The notes under the pieces: model-generated
Databases searched by the model: none
Told to the model about the DNA's origin: nothing
Seen by the model: only the letters and a program-made list of their open reading frames with translations
Shown: positions 1-7,915 of the stretch, in pieces
Layout of the letters: every line of letters starts with the position of its first letter
Position numbering within the stretch: position 1 is the first letter of the stretch
Program-made: the position numbers and the translations under genes
NCBI RefSeq assembly: GCF_900103035.1
Contig: NZ_FMWO01000044.1
Location: 84,449 to 148,448, forward strand
Origin: Nitrosomonas mobilis
Lineage (GTDB): Bacteria; Pseudomonadota; Gammaproteobacteria; Burkholderiales; Nitrosomonadaceae
Length of the DNA: 64,000 nucleotides
Direction: 5' to 3'

Positions 1-94
1 AACCATAATGCAGGGGCATATCCCAGCCACCGAAATCCACCATCTTGGCCTGCATGACACGATGAGTTTCGTTAAGAGGAGTTGTTTTCAGCAT
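1..94 (-). CDS. gcvT: Glycine cleavage system aminomethyltransferase (T protein), N-terminal part
   Basis: Only the first 31 codons are present; the gene runs off the left edge. The start ATG is the complement of 92-94. The visible N-terminus [11 protein letters not shown] and the motif [12 protein letters not shown] are typical of GcvT, the tetrahydrofolate-dependent aminomethyltransferase of the glycine cleavage system. A glycine riboswitch lies directly upstream on the same strand, which independently supports the identity. The rest of the protein cannot be judged here. Confidence 0.9.
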   Translation of the reverse strand, partial: MLKTTPLNETHRVMQAKMVDFGGWDMPLHYG

Positions 95-213
95 GATTCT
101 CTCAAAAAATAGTAAAAAGGAAGTCGGTTTCTCAAAAATTCGCCAGAAATACACCTGAATTAATGGTCCTACCCCATGAAATAAAAGGGATTAGCAATTT
201 TCAGGTTTGACCA

Positions 214-417
214 TTCCCCTCTGTCCATTTACCTGAGAGTTTTATCGGAAATCACTTCCCGAGTGCCCCTTCGGTGGCTGATACATTCACTCAGCGCTCT
301 CCAGATTGCCTGTCACTAGCAGTTGTTCAAACCGGTTTACCGGCCAGGCCTGAGCGATTCCGGGGGGTTACGCCTTCGGCGGCGCTATATTCTACTATAG
401 CGCACTCTCCTGCCAGG
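214..417 (-). promoter_or_regulatory. Tandem glycine riboswitch (gcvT leader)
   Basis: On the minus strand two successive aptamer-like units can be read. Each opens with GGAGAG (complement near 405-410 and 297-302) and contains a CACCGAAGG or GCCGAAGGCG-type P3 loop followed by CTCAGGC/CTCAGGTA and a closing GGACAGAGGGG segment. This is the classic two-aptamer glycine riboswitch arrangement upstream of gcvT. It should switch on glycine cleavage when glycine is abundant. Boundaries are estimated by eye. Confidence 0.93.
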
Positions 418-438
418 ATGATGTTTTAGCAGGCTGCC

Positions 439-468
439 ACTATACCCTAGCTTGTGGTTTCAGTACAA
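439..468 (-). promoter_or_regulatory. Putative sigma70 promoter for the riboswitch-gcvT transcript
   Basis: On the minus strand TTGTAC (complement of 463-468) and TATAGT (complement of 439-444) are 18 bp apart and lie about 20 bp upstream of the first aptamer. The position suits a promoter for the glycine-riboswitch leader. Inferred from motif and location only. Confidence 0.5.
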
Positions 469-893
469 GATCAAGTCTCTTTCTATACCAAATAAGTGAA
501 AAATCGAATCTTATTGATTAATACCACGTGACAGCTCAGCATGAAGCAGGCTGAAGTGGATTACCCATGAAGGTGCGGTGCAGCAATTAAAATTTGTTGT
601 GGCTCTGCTTATGCATGTATCGAGGTAAGAACGGATGATGCAGAAGTTCTCCGCCCCATTGAGAGTGCGGAAGCAACCGGAGATTTTTTATTTTACTTTA
701 GGCATTCGAATCACACGTTCACCCAGATTATTTATGAAAAGAACACGAAGGTCCGTCACAAAGCGCAGCACCTCGTCCGGTTCCCGCACATGCTTGAGAG
801 TCGTTCCTTCGCGTCCAGCCTGACCACCGAGCTTGGCACCCGAGGGGGTAACGCAGTAAGCTTGCCTTCTTCAGCTCATCGGAGGACGGTGGC
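469..893. other. Gene-poor stretch with an unidentified degraded reading frame
   Basis: No complete gene is apparent. A plus-strand frame near 634-890 reads open for about 85 codons (beginning DDAEVLRPIESAEATG) but has no recognisable family, and the competing frames look like shadows. It probably represents decayed DNA upstream of the small gene at 894. Confidence 0.4.
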
Positions 894-1133
894 TTGTTAA
901 AAGTGGGGGAAATTACCGATTTCATTGAATTAGAAGTCGATAGCGATGAATTATTAATCCAGCCATTTGCGAGCGCGCAAAGAATAGATACCTTGGCAGT
1001 GAATGACCAGATCAAATTTTTTGGTGAATATGAATGGAATGATAAAGACGGCGTTATTCACTGGACGCATCATGATCCTGAGAAGATTCATGTAAATGAC
1101 TGGCTTTTTCATAATAGTATGATCTATCAATAA
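894..1133 (+). CDS. DUF3465-like small protein, possibly 5'-truncated
   Basis: 79 residues from a TTG start with GGAGGA seven bases upstream. The C-terminal half contains FFGEYEWNDKDGVIHWTHHDP, closely matching the conserved core that I associate with the DUF3465 family (GEYEWN...GVIHWTHHDP...GW). DUF3465 proteins usually carry an N-terminal signal peptide and roughly 50 more residues, so this copy may be the remaining part of a longer gene whose 5' end lies in the scrambled region 634-890. Function is unknown. It lies upstream of a convergent tRNA-Asn. Confidence 0.6.
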   Translation: MLKVGEITDFIELEVDSDELLIQPFASAQRIDTLAVNDQIKFFGEYEWNDKDGVIHWTHHDPEKIHVNDWLFHNSMIYQ

Positions 1134-1246
1134 TCATCATGTACTGATAGCAACTACAGTGAAAAATCTATTTTGCGTGCCTTAGGCCGACCCAAAGCCT
1201 GTAAGACCGGTGATCAGCAGGATCGGTGGTCAATCCAAGAAAAGCA

Positions 1247-1322
1247 TGGCTCCCCGACCAGGGCTCGAACCTGGGACCTGCGGATTAACAGTCCGTCGCT
1301 CTACCAACTGAGCTATCGGGGA
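1247..1322 (-). tRNA. tRNA-Asn (anticodon GTT), CCA encoded
   Basis: Read on the minus strand, the acceptor TCCCCGA pairs with TCGGGGA, followed by discriminator G and a genomically encoded CCA. The D-arm AGCTCAGTTGGTAGAGC, anticodon loop CTGTTAATC (anticodon GTT) and T-arm GGTTCGAGCCC are all intact. Length is 76 nt. It sits just downstream of the end of the ABC-2 permease gene on the same strand. Confidence 0.97.
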
Positions 1323-1464
1323 ATAGGAGGAAAGCAATTTGAACGAGGTGCGATATTAGCCTGTTAAGCTGATTTGGTCAATACCGCTTGTGTAGAGACT
1401 GTAGAGAACAAACAAATTCAGGCCACATCTGTGAAACATGATCAACCGTCAGCCTTACCGGCAT

Positions 1465-2316
1465 TCAAAGCACATCGGCAAACCCCTTACGGGTTTTCTG
1501 GAACCAGGCGTAACCTGCCCACGCGACTACAGTGGCGATAGCGGTATAAATACTAAGCCCTATCCAGTCAGGCAATCTCCCCCAGATAAGCACGGCCCTC
1601 GCTTGCTCGATGATGAAGGTAAGCGGGTTGGCCATAAGCCACGGCTGAATTTCCTCCGGCAATGCGGTTACGGGATAAAAAACAGGAGCAAGAAACAGCA
1701 TAACGGTAGTGACAATGCCAATAGTTTGCCCGACATCCCTCAGGAAAACACCGAGTGAGGCCAGCATCCAGGCAATGCCCAGAGTGAGAATGATCAACGG
1801 CAGCAATACCAGCGGCGTAAAAACAGCTGTCCAGTGCAGGTAGCCATTGAACAGCACGAAAGCAATCAGCAGCACGCCTAAACTGACCAAGCTATGAAAC
1901 AGCGCGGCCCCCATACTGATAGCCGGCAGAATCTCCAGCGGAAATACTACTTTTTTGACATAGTTGACGTTGGAAAGAATTAACCCTGGCGCGCGGTTGA
2001 GCACTTCAGCAAACAGGCTATGCACGATCAAGCCGACAAACAACACCACGGCAAACTGGGTTTTGCTTTCTTCTTCACCCATCCCCCAGCGCGCCTTGAA
2101 CACCACGGAAAAGACAAAGGTATATACGGTAAGCATGAGCACGGGATTGAAAAACGACCAGGTAAGCCCCATGAAGGAACCTTTATAACGTCCCACCACT
2201 TCGCGTCTGATCATCTGCGCGATAAGCTGACGGTTATGCCACAGGCTCTTGCCCAATGCCAGCAGGGAAGTTGGGCGAGCAGCATGAGGATTAAATCTTA
2301 TTGATGGATCAATCAT
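1465..2316 (-). CDS. ABC-2 type polysaccharide/polyol phosphate export permease (Wzm/TagG type)
   Basis: 283 residues from ATG at 2316, which has GGAG eight bases upstream; a GTG start at 2325 is also open. The N-terminal segment IRREVVGRYKGSFMGLTWSFFNPVLML is the hallmark of Wzm/RfbA/TagG permeases, followed by about six hydrophobic helices and a C-terminal WF.KTRKGFADVL tail typical of the family. Such permeases export O-antigen, capsule or teichoic-type polymers across the inner membrane with a Wzt ATPase. No wzt partner is visible in the window; the next feature downstream is tRNA-Asn, so the ATPase must be encoded elsewhere or be lost. Confidence 0.9.
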   Translation of the reverse strand: MIDPSIRFNPHAARPTSLLALGKSLWHNRQLIAQMIRREVVGRYKGSFMGLTWSFFNPVLMLTVYTFVFSVVFKARWGMGEEESKTQFAVVLFVGLIVHSLFAEVLNRAPGLILSNVNYVKKVVFPLEILPAISMGAALFHSLVSLGVLLIAFVLFNGYLHWTAVFTPLVLLPLIILTLGIAWMLASLGVFLRDVGQTIGIVTTVMLFLAPVFYPVTALPEEIQPWLMANPLTFIIEQARAVLIWGRLPDWIGLSIYTAIATVVAWAGYAWFQKTRKGFADVL

Positions 2317-2409
2317 ACGAAGCACTCCGGTTCGGATAAAAATTAGGTCTGTTGATTAGCTAAAGTAGTTGCCTGGTATTTTCTGTACAAATTTTAAATA
2401 TCTTCAATT

Positions 2410-3333
2410 TCAGCGCATCTCTTTCAATGGTTTAATGCCATCCAGCGTGGCGAAGCAAACCCGATTGATCGTTTGCAGAAAATCCTGCAGGTAACGAAGC
2501 GAGGCGGTATCTTCCCGCACCGATAAATACAGATCACTCCACAGACCATTTGCACCAATGCGCCGGGCAATGACGTAGTTGTAATCCAGATAGTTCCTGA
2601 TTCCCCAGCCTGGCAGCGCGGCGATGCCTCGCCTGCTTGCCACCAGTTGCAAAATGGCCACCGTAAGCTCGGCAGTTCGTCTTTGCCAGGTCACCCCCGC
2701 AGGCATCAACACTTGCCGAATCAGATCAATGCGTGTTTCTGGCACAGGATAGGTAATCAGCATATCCTGGGAAAAATCCATGGCATCGAGTACGCGTTTC
2801 TTGCCGAGTACATGTCCCGGCGCCAGCACCGCCAGAATCTCGAAACAAAATAGCGGAAAATGCACAATACCCGACTGAGGCTGGCTTTCGGAACCAATGA
2901 CGACATCGGCAACCCCTTTTTTAAGTAGGGAAACAGGGTCGCTGTGGAATCCAGAAACCAAATCCAGCTCGACCGCAGGCCAGTCCGAACGAAAAGTATC
3001 CATGATCGGCATCAACCAATCGAAACAGGTGTGACATTCCAGCACAATGCGCAGGCTTCCTGCCGCCTGCTGGGTAATCCTTGCCAGATCACGCTCCGCT
3101 ACCCGGATATCCTCCAGTATTTTTTCTGCCAGCAGCACGAGGCGCTTGCCCGCATCGGTCAACTGCACCGAGTGCCCGCTGCGCTGAATGATGGACAACT
3201 GGTAATAATCCTGCAACACCCTGATTTGATGAGACAAGGCGGACTGAGTTAAATGCAGGCGCTCTGCCGCCAGCGAAACACTGCCGGTTTCGTGTAATGC
3301 ATTCAGAGTACGAAGATGGCGCAATTCCAACAT
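2410..3333 (-). CDS. metR: LysR-type transcriptional regulator MetR
   Basis: 307 residues. The N-terminal winged helix-turn-helix (residues 1-60, with LHLTQSALSHQI) is followed by a LysR substrate-binding domain (about 90-300). MetR uses homocysteine as co-effector and activates metE. The assignment rests on divergent pairing with metE and on a TGAA-N5-TTCA MetR box between the two genes. The start codon is the complement of 3331-3333. MetR normally represses itself from the same intergenic site. Confidence 0.93.
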   Translation of the reverse strand: MLELRHLRTLNALHETGSVSLAAERLHLTQSALSHQIRVLQDYYQLSIIQRSGHSVQLTDAGKRLVLLAEKILEDIRVAERDLARITQQAAGSLRIVLECHTCFDWLMPIMDTFRSDWPAVELDLVSGFHSDPVSLLKKGVADVVIGSESQPQSGIVHFPLFCFEILAVLAPGHVLGKKRVLDAMDFSQDMLITYPVPETRIDLIRQVLMPAGVTWQRRTAELTVAILQLVASRRGIAALPGWGIRNYLDYNYVIARRIGANGLWSDLYLSVREDTASLRYLQDFLQTINRVCFATLDGIKPLKEMR

Positions 3334-3336
3334 ATA

Positions 3337-3349
3337 TGAATATTATTCA
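3337..3349. promoter_or_regulatory. MetR binding site
   Basis: TGAATATTATTCA fits the MetR consensus TGAANNNNNTTCA exactly. It is located in the metR-metE intergenic region, four bases upstream of the metR start codon. A further TTCA half-site lies at about 3377-3380. Confidence 0.8.
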
Positions 3350-3435
3350 TTGTTAATCACAAAAACTATCATTTGATTCATTATAGTGCATCCTTGACAA
3401 TGTCTGTTTCTCAATCAGCGCAACAAGGTGCAATC

Positions 3436-5706
3436 ATGATACTTACCCATAATCTCGGGTTTCCCCGAATCGGCGCGCAGCGGGAGCTGAAAAAGGCGCT
3501 GGAAGCATACTGGAACGAAAAATCTACTGCAGAGCAACTATTGGCAGCAGCCAATAGTATTCAGGCTGCCAACTGGAAAATACAGCAGCAAGCCGGGATC
3601 GATCTGATTCCAGTCGGAGATTTTTCGCTGTACGACCACGTGCTCGACATGACGATGCTGCTCGGCGCAATCCCGCGCCGCTTTGATGCGGATTACCCTA
3701 AGCCGCTCGATCTGTATTTTGCCATGGCGCGCGGCAATGCTAAACAGCCTGCAATGGAAATGACTAAATGGTTCAACACCAATTACCATTACATCGTACC
3801 GGAGTTTGATGCAGATACCGAGTTCAAGCTCGCATCCACGAAGCTTTTCGAAGAAATAAAAGCCGCGCAGGCCTGTGGCATCACCCCTAAACCGGTTCTG
3901 GTCGGCCCCTTATCCTATCTCTATCTGGGCAAGGAAACCATTGCCGGGTTCGATCGCTTGCAGCTCTTGCCACGTTTGCTGCCGGTCTATCAGCAAATTT
4001 TGCAGGAAATGGCATCTCTTGGTGTGACCTGGGTACAGATCGATGAACCAATACTAACCCTGGATCTCGACCATGGCTGGGCAGAAAGCTTCCTGCCTGC
4101 TTACCAGACACTTGCCACAACTGGCTGCAAATTGATGCTGGCAACTTACTTCGGCTCAGTCACACACCATGCCGCCACACTTGCAACATTGCCAGTCGCT
4201 GGATTACACCTCGATCTGTGCCGCGCGCCTGAACAGCTCGATCACTTTTCAGGCAGTGATTTTACGGATAAGGTGCTGTCGCTCGGTATCATCGATGGTC
4301 GCAATATCTGGCGTGCCGATCTGTCTGCCAAACTAAAAACTCTGCTCCACACCTTGTCCGCAAGGAAAAGTCCTGTGTGGATTGCACCCAGCTGCTCATT
4401 GTTACATTGCCCGGTCGATCTGACGCAGGAAAGCCAGCTTGATGCAGAAATCAGAAACTGGCTGGCATTTTCCGTGCAGAAACTCCAGGAAATCTCGACA
4501 CTTGCACGAGGCCTGAACCAGGGACAAGCCTCGATCAGTGCTGAATTGGCCAGTGCAGATCAAGCAATTCAATCACGGCGCGAATCAACCCGCATCCATA
4601 ACCCGGTCGTCCGTCAAAGAGTGGCGGCGCTCGGCGCATCTGATTATGCGCGCAGCCATTCTTTTACCGAACGGCAAAAAGCGCAACGCCAACGTTTCAG
4701 CCTGCCGCTGCTACCAACGACCACTATCGGCTCCTTTCCGCAAACATCTGCCATTCGCCAGACTCGCGCCGCCTTCAAGAAAGGTGATATCAGTCATCTC
4801 GACTATCTCGCGGCTATGCGTGCCGAAATCGGAGATGTCATTCGTAAACAGGAAGCGCTTGAGCTCGATGTGCTGGTACACGGCGAACCCGAGCGCGGCG
4901 ATATGGTGGAATATTTTGGCGAACAGCTGTGGGGATATGCATTTACCGAGCACGGCTGGGTACAAAGCTACGGTTCACGTTGTGTTAAACCGCCAATTCT
5001 CTATGGTGACGTTCACCGCCCGGAAGCGATGACCGTGGAATGGCTCGCTTATGCGCAAAGCCTAACCAAAAAGCCGGTCAAAGGCATGCTGACCGGCCCG
5101 GTCACGATGCTGATGTGGTCATTCGTGCGTGATGATCAACCACATGCACAAACCGCGTTGCAGCTGGCATTGGCAATCCGTGACGAGGTTCGCGATCTGG
5201 AAAAAGCCGGTATTGGCATGATCCAGATTGATGAACCGGCCTTCCGAGAAGGCTTGCCGTTGCGGAAAGCAGAATGGCAGGACTATCTGGATTGGGCTGT
5301 GAAAGCATTTCGTGTAGCCAGCGCAAACGTTCAAGATGAAACGCAAATACACACGCACATGTGTTATTCCGAGTTTCACGACATCCTGCCCGCCATCGCT
5401 GCACTCGATGCCGATGTGATTACCATCGAAACATCGCGCTCGCGCATGGAATTACTGGATGCATTTGCGAAGTTTTCCTACCCGAATGAAATCGGCCCCG
5501 GTGTCTATGATATTCACTCGCCGAGGATCCCGGACGCAGCGGAAATGCTTGCTTTACTGCAGAAAGCCGCTGCAACCATCGATCCGCGGCATTTGTGGGT
5601 CAATCCTGACTGCGGCCTGAAAACCCGCAACTGGCCTGAAACCAGCGCGGCCCTGGAAAAAATGGTGAATTGTGCCAAAAATATGCGCGGTATCCTGCAA
5701 AGTTGA
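3436..5706 (+). CDS. metE: Cobalamin-independent methionine synthase
   Basis: 756 residues from ATG at 3436, preceded by AAGGTG six bases upstream. In-frame TTG (3373) and ATG (3400) codons would only add non-family residues. The enzyme transfers the methyl group of 5-methyltetrahydrofolate polyglutamate to homocysteine in the cytoplasm. The N-terminal barrel begins [18 protein letters not shown]. The C-terminal catalytic barrel keeps all four zinc ligands: HTHMC (about residue 640), the Glu of [11 protein letters not shown], and the Cys of NPDCGLKTR (about 725). Length is normal and the gene appears intact. Regulated by MetR from the divergent promoter. Confidence 0.97.
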   Translation: MILTHNLGFPRIGAQRELKKALEAYWNEKSTAEQLLAAANSIQAANWKIQQQAGIDLIPVGDFSLYDHVLDMTMLLGAIPRRFDADYPKPLDLYFAMARGNAKQPAMEMTKWFNTNYHYIVPEFDADTEFKLASTKLFEEIKAAQACGITPKPVLVGPLSYLYLGKETIAGFDRLQLLPRLLPVYQQILQEMASLGVTWVQIDEPILTLDLDHGWAESFLPAYQTLATTGCKLMLATYFGSVTHHAATLATLPVAGLHLDLCRAPEQLDHFSGSDFTDKVLSLGIIDGRNIWRADLSAKLKTLLHTLSARKSPVWIAPSCSLLHCPVDLTQESQLDAEIRNWLAFSVQKLQEISTLARGLNQGQASISAELASADQAIQSRRESTRIHNPVVRQRVAALGASDYARSHSFTERQKAQRQRFSLPLLPTTTIGSFPQTSAIRQTRAAFKKGDISHLDYLAAMRAEIGDVIRKQEALELDVLVHGEPERGDMVEYFGEQLWGYAFTEHGWVQSYGSRCVKPPILYGDVHRPEAMTVEWLAYAQSLTKKPVKGMLTGPVTMLMWSFVRDDQPHAQTALQLALAIRDEVRDLEKAGIGMIQIDEPAFREGLPLRKAEWQDYLDWAVKAFRVASANVQDETQIHTHMCYSEFHDILPAIAALDADVITIETSRSRMELLDAFAKFSYPNEIGPGVYDIHSPRIPDAAEMLALLQKAAATIDPRHLWVNPDCGLKTRNWPETSAALEKMVNCAKNMRGILQS

Positions 5707-6100
5707 AGTTAAATTCACCTTATCGGGATAGCATGGCCCATATCGTTCTATCGCCACGGGAATCCATGCAAAGGCTGGCCACGTTTGCTCAAGCGGGTGT
5801 TTGAAATCAGCAATTAAATTATAACCATGCATTATTAACATTAAATGTTAATAATGCATGGATGGTAAAACTGGTTCTGTTCAGGCAACCAGTTCGTCTA
5901 TGGTGCTTATGGGATACGCTCCCGCAGCTAGCGCGCCATGAACCAAATAACGAATCTGATGCAGATTACGTACACATCACAACCAGGCCGCTAAATAAAG
6001 CTATACCTGATTCACCGGCTGTATCCGCAATTCGCACCCCCCCCTGTGCCTAACCTATCTTGACCACCCTGATCGATAAAGGTATCGTAATACCATTCTT
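5707..6100. other. Intergenic stretch after metE without a supported gene
   Basis: No gene is supported. The stretch contains the 37-bp palindrome described separately, a short hairpin CTGGTT...AACCAG near 5871-5892 and a run of eight or more C near 6041-6049. A 63-codon frame at 5862-6053 has no start signal or family. Confidence 0.5.
5825..5861. repeat. Near-perfect 37-bp palindrome downstream of metE
   Basis: Two 18-base arms (CCATGCATTATTAACATT and its exact complement) are separated by a single A. No T-tract follows, so it is not a textbook terminator, although it could stop metE transcription or be a protein-binding or recombination site. Confidence 0.75.
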
Positions 6101-6110
6101 CTATCGATAG
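6081..6110. promoter_or_regulatory. Putative VapBC autoregulatory operator
   Basis: Two inverted repeats lie just upstream of the antitoxin start: GGTAT-cgta-ATACC (6081-6094) and the palindrome CTATCGATAG (6101-6110). AbrB-fold antitoxins normally bind such repeats to repress their own operon. The role here is inferred from position. Confidence 0.5.
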
Positions 6111-6118
6111 GTGTTGCC

Positions 6119-6325
6119 ATGACTACAGTAACCGTTTCTCCTAAGTATCAGATTGTCATTCCTAAAGAAATTCGTGAATCGATGGGGATTGTGTCTGGCC
6201 AGAAAGTCCAGATCACATCATACCAGGGGCGAATTGAGGTGGTTCCTCTCAAACCCATGAGGGAGATGAGAGGCTTTCTGAAAGGAATCGATACCACCGT
6301 TCTCAGGGAAAAAGATCGGATATGA
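6119..6325 (+). CDS. VapB-type antitoxin, SpoVT/AbrB fold
   Basis: 68 residues. The N-terminal swapped-hairpin AbrB domain is plain: VTVSPKYQIVIPKEIRESMGI, then KVQIT...GRIEVVPL. The last 20 residues would form the toxin-neutralising tail. It overlaps the downstream PIN-domain toxin by four bases (ATGA), the usual translational coupling of antitoxin and toxin. The protein should bind its own promoter repeats and sequester the toxin. Confidence 0.9.
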   Translation: MTTVTVSPKYQIVIPKEIRESMGIVSGQKVQITSYQGRIEVVPLKPMREMRGFLKGIDTTVLREKDRI

Positions 6326-6717
6326 ATGTCGTAGATTCATCAGCCTGGTTGTCCTATTTCGCCAGCGATGGCAGCTCTGCGGTATTTGCCGAGCCCATTG
6401 AAAAACTATCAAAGTTACTGGTCCCCAGCATCACAATCACGGAGGTTTTCAAAAATGTATTACGTCAACGAGGAGAAGAAGCAGCCCTGATCGTCACTGC
6501 CCATATGGAACAGGGTAAGGTAATTCCGCTAAATTCGGAGCTTGCCAAGGATGCTGCAAAATTTGGTGTTCTCCATAAATTGCCGCTGGCCGATAGCATT
6601 ATTTTCGCCACTGCTCAAAAGTATTCTGCTGTAATCTGGACTCAAGATAACGACTTCGAAGACTTGCCGAATATCAAATACATTTCCAAGTCAAGCACAG
6701 GCAGATTCAACAATTAA
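6322..6717 (+). CDS. VapC-type PIN-domain ribonuclease toxin
   Basis: 131 residues. PIN-domain acidic residues are all present: Asp5 in VVDSSAWLSYF, Glu in TITEVFKNVL (about 41), Asp in LADSIIFATAQ (about 92), and the pair in WTQDNDFEDL (about 110). VapC toxins are Mg-dependent RNases that cut tRNA or rRNA and stall growth. It is translationally coupled to the AbrB-fold antitoxin. It lies upstream of the SIR2-HerA pair, so it may belong to a small defence island. Confidence 0.92.
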   Translation: MNVVDSSAWLSYFASDGSSAVFAEPIEKLSKLLVPSITITEVFKNVLRQRGEEAALIVTAHMEQGKVIPLNSELAKDAAKFGVLHKLPLADSIIFATAQKYSAVIWTQDNDFEDLPNIKYISKSSTGRFNN

Positions 6718-6892
6718 CGGTGACATAGCCTTGATTTAACAACTATATAGATAGCCCCTATATGATTATAAAACTTTTTACCGACTTTATCAGACAGGAA
6801 ATGTCATATATATTACGTTAGAGTGGACTGATACTATGGACGCGCCATACATCCAACAAGAACGATGCAGAGAAAATAATGGCGGGAATAGT

Positions 6893-7906
6893 ATGCCCGA
6901 TGTGAACTACCACAAGCAAGCACAGAACTTTTACGGGAAGGCACCTGTCATCATTTTAGGCAGCGGTGCCTCGGCTGCGCACGGCATGCCTGGAATCCAG
7001 GCGCTAGCGGACCATCTGGTTGAAAATGCTGACGTTTCTGGGCTAAATGCTGCCGAAATCGAAGCATGGGAGAAATTCTGCCAGCTGTTGAAGGATAAAG
7101 TTAACCTAGAAGACGCTCTGCACCAAGTAACAGCTTCCGAAGATTTGACATCCAGAATTGTCAAATCCACTTGGGGGCTGATTAGCTCTGAAGATAGCAA
7201 GATCTTTCAGATGAGCCTCCAAGATAATGCGTTGTTTCCATTGAGCCGCCTTCTTGAGCATATGTTCAAAAGCAGTCTCAAAACAATCAACATTGTCACT
7301 ACAAACTATGATCGCCTAGCGGAGTATGCATGCGATCAGGGGCGAATCCACCATTATACTGGGTTCACCCACGGCTTCTTCCGCCAGCTCGCAGACCCTT
7401 CAGAAATTACCTCTGAGCGCAAGGCTAATATTTGGAAGGTCCATGGGTCTCTGGATTGGTTCCAGTCCCCTCTGGAAGATACTGTCGCCCTCCCAAATAT
7501 CCAAGACATACCGGATAACTACCAGCCGCAGGTCGTGACACCTGGAACGCAAAAATACCAAACAACTCATCTTGAGCCGTTCCGTTCCATTATCAGTCGC
7601 GCTGATCAGGCTCTCAATGATGCCGGTTCGTACCTTTGCATTGGTTATGGTTTTAACGACGAACATATACAGCCGAAACTGATGGAGAAGTGCCTTCGGC
7701 AGAAAACACCAATGACGGTTATCACCTACGCGCTTTCTGGCTTAGCCAGAAAGCTTATTCTTGAGCGAGGCGCACAGAACTACCTGGCAATAGAACGGGG
7801 CGAAAACGACGACCAATCGATCGTTTATTCCTCTCTGGATAAGAATCCGCTGAAAGTGGAAAAAAATATCTGGAGTCTTGAAGGTTACCTGTCACTCATC
7901 ATGTAG
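6893..7906 (+). CDS. SIR2-family NADase of a SIR2-HerA anti-phage system
   Basis: About 337 residues from ATG at 6893; an ATG at 6836 would add 19 residues and cannot be excluded. A SIR2 fold is visible: VIILGSGASAAHGMPG (nucleotide-binding loop, near residue 20), TTNYDRLAEYA, and the catalytic-histidine motif WKVHGSLDWF (about 183). In the known SIR2-HerA (Nezha) systems this subunit degrades NAD+ when phage infection is sensed, causing abortive infection, and forms a large complex with HerA. The HerA partner begins 10 bases downstream. Protein and order match the described two-gene system; phage specificity is unknown. Confidence 0.88.
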   Translation: MPDVNYHKQAQNFYGKAPVIILGSGASAAHGMPGIQALADHLVENADVSGLNAAEIEAWEKFCQLLKDKVNLEDALHQVTASEDLTSRIVKSTWGLISSEDSKIFQMSLQDNALFPLSRLLEHMFKSSLKTINIVTTNYDRLAEYACDQGRIHHYTGFTHGFFRQLADPSEITSERKANIWKVHGSLDWFQSPLEDTVALPNIQDIPDNYQPQVVTPGTQKYQTTHLEPFRSIISRADQALNDAGSYLCIGYGFNDEHIQPKLMEKCLRQKTPMTVITYALSGLARKLILERGAQNYLAIERGENDDQSIVYSSLDKNPLKVEKNIWSLEGYLSLIM

Positions 7907-7915
7907 GAAGAAAAG

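Noticed and set aside
4538..5032. 164-codon frame on the plus strand inside metE
   Set aside because: It lies entirely in another frame of the well-supported methionine synthase gene.
5862..6053. Small gene between metE and vapB
   Set aside because: No ribosome-binding site, no family and immediate adjacency to the palindrome; more likely non-coding.
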